A stretch of 7,448 nt of DNA from contig JADYYL010000260.1 of NCBI GenBank assembly GCA_020853655.1, positions 1-7,448 of the forward strand, given 5' to 3'. Positions 6,960-7,448 of the stretch are shown piece after piece. Position 1 is the first letter of the stretch. Each line of letters begins with the position of its first letter. The DNA is from Deltaproteobacteria bacterium. GTDB taxonomy: Bacteria; Bdellovibrionota_C; UBA2361; SZUA-149; JADYYL01. The notes under the pieces are model-generated. The model was not told where the DNA came from and did not search any database. It saw only the letters and a program-made list of their open reading frames with translations. The position numbers were made by a program, and so were the translations under genes.

Positions 6960-7448
6960 TTTTCTCGGAGGCCGGCAGGGCACCAACGGATTAATTTGTC
7001 AGTAGTCTTGAGTGTTTATTGCTAGCGTTCTTCTCATCAGGGGTGCTCATTCGAGTTTCCGCGCGCAGGCCCGAAGTCATGCTCCGCGGGACGGCGTCGC
7101 TGCTGCATGTGCCCCCTGGGGCGTTTGATATCCTCGACGGCACGGGCGGTCCAACGGAGGGGCGGCAAGAAGGAAATCGAGTGGAGGCAGACTCGGAAAC
7201 GCCGTTTCAAGGGACGATGGGGGACGACGCTGACCGAACGAGGTCGCGTGTAGGATTCCCGCGCAGGGAAACCCGCGAAAAGGATTAATAGACGAGGAAT
7301 GAAAGAGACGAGGAATGAAAGAAAGGAGTTACGGAACGATAGACGAGAGAAGCGGTTCGGCTATCCGGTCGAGATAACCGGTTTAGGCGGAAAGAGACGA
7401 AAGCGCGACGACGAGGAGGAGGAAAGCACCCCACCGAGCTGCTGCGAC
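6960..7448. other. Region of about 490 bp with no supportable gene
   Basis: No convincing coding region, tRNA or recognised structured RNA was found. The longest forward frame (TTG 7019 or ATG 7079 to 7288) encodes a Gly/Arg/Asp-rich sequence with no motif. The antisense frame across about 7049-7355 is open but Arg/Pro-rich and lacks an early ATG. Small inverted repeats occur: GCCCC (7111-7115) with GGGGC (7118-7122), TTCCC (7256-7260) with GGGAA (7266-7270), and CCGGT (7365-7369) with ACCGG (7377-7381). From about 7290 the plus strand becomes strongly purine-rich. It may be the leader or edge of a gene or noncoding RNA lying to the right of the window. Confidence 0.5.
7291..7322 (+). repeat. 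Perfect tandem duplication of a 16-bp purine-rich unit
   Basis: GACGAGGAATGAAAGA occurs twice with no gap, at 7291-7306 and 7307-7322. Related fragments follow: ATAGACGAG at 7288-7296 and again at 7339-7347, and AGAGACGAAAG from 7393. Fifteen of the 16 bases in each unit are on one strand either purine or C within GACGAG, so the tract is low in complexity. The unit length is not a multiple of three, so it would shift any reading frame crossing it, which argues against coding here. Confidence 0.8.

Noticed and set aside
7019..7288. 89-residue forward frame near the right end (TTG start; internal ATG at 7079)
   Set aside because: Rare start, no ribosome site, compositionally odd C-terminal half and no motif. 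It is not supported as a gene.
7411..7448. GAGGAAAG resembling the P4 core of bacterial RNase P RNA
   Set aside because: The conserved bases that should follow (TCCGGGC type) are absent, the sequence reading GCACCCC instead, and the window ends before any confirming 3' motif.

Overview
This is a bacterial chromosomal segment, moderately GC-rich (high 50s percent by eye). Codons in the genes prefer G or C at the third position. A DnaE-type replicative polymerase and a CorC/HlyC (CNNM) transporter make it clearly bacterial. No phylum can be assigned from the sequence alone. Start codons are not preceded by strong Shine-Dalgarno sequences, so initiation may rely on coupling or on weak sites.

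Layout. Bases 1-141 are the 3' end of an unrecognised gene whose stop codon directly abuts the start of a 501-residue CNNM/CorC-family membrane protein (142-1647). A 150-bp spacer with three potential hairpins separates it from a 340-residue protein (1798-2820). That protein has a basic N-terminal tail and a PHP-like fold in which nearly every metal-ligand position is substituted. A 126-bp spacer holding a perfect 10-bp inverted repeat leads to dnaE, the replicative DNA polymerase III alpha subunit (best start 2947, end 6414). dnaE has its own complete N-terminal PHP site, all three catalytic aspartates and a clamp-binding motif. On the opposite strand, converging on dnaE with a 23-bp gap, is a small charged hypothetical protein (6438-6866) with a plausible sigma-70-type promoter upstream (6931-6959).

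The last 490 bases (6960-7448) contain no gene I can support. They end in a purine-rich low-complexity tract with a perfect 16-bp tandem duplication and small inverted repeats.

How it fits together. The left part looks like a co-directional cluster (unknown gene, transporter, PHP-like protein, dnaE), though the spacers are large enough for separate transcription units. The most interesting point is a probable catalytically dead PHP protein immediately upstream of a polymerase with an apparently intact PHP site. A link between them is only an inference from position. I saw no mobile element, CRISPR array, tRNA or rRNA.
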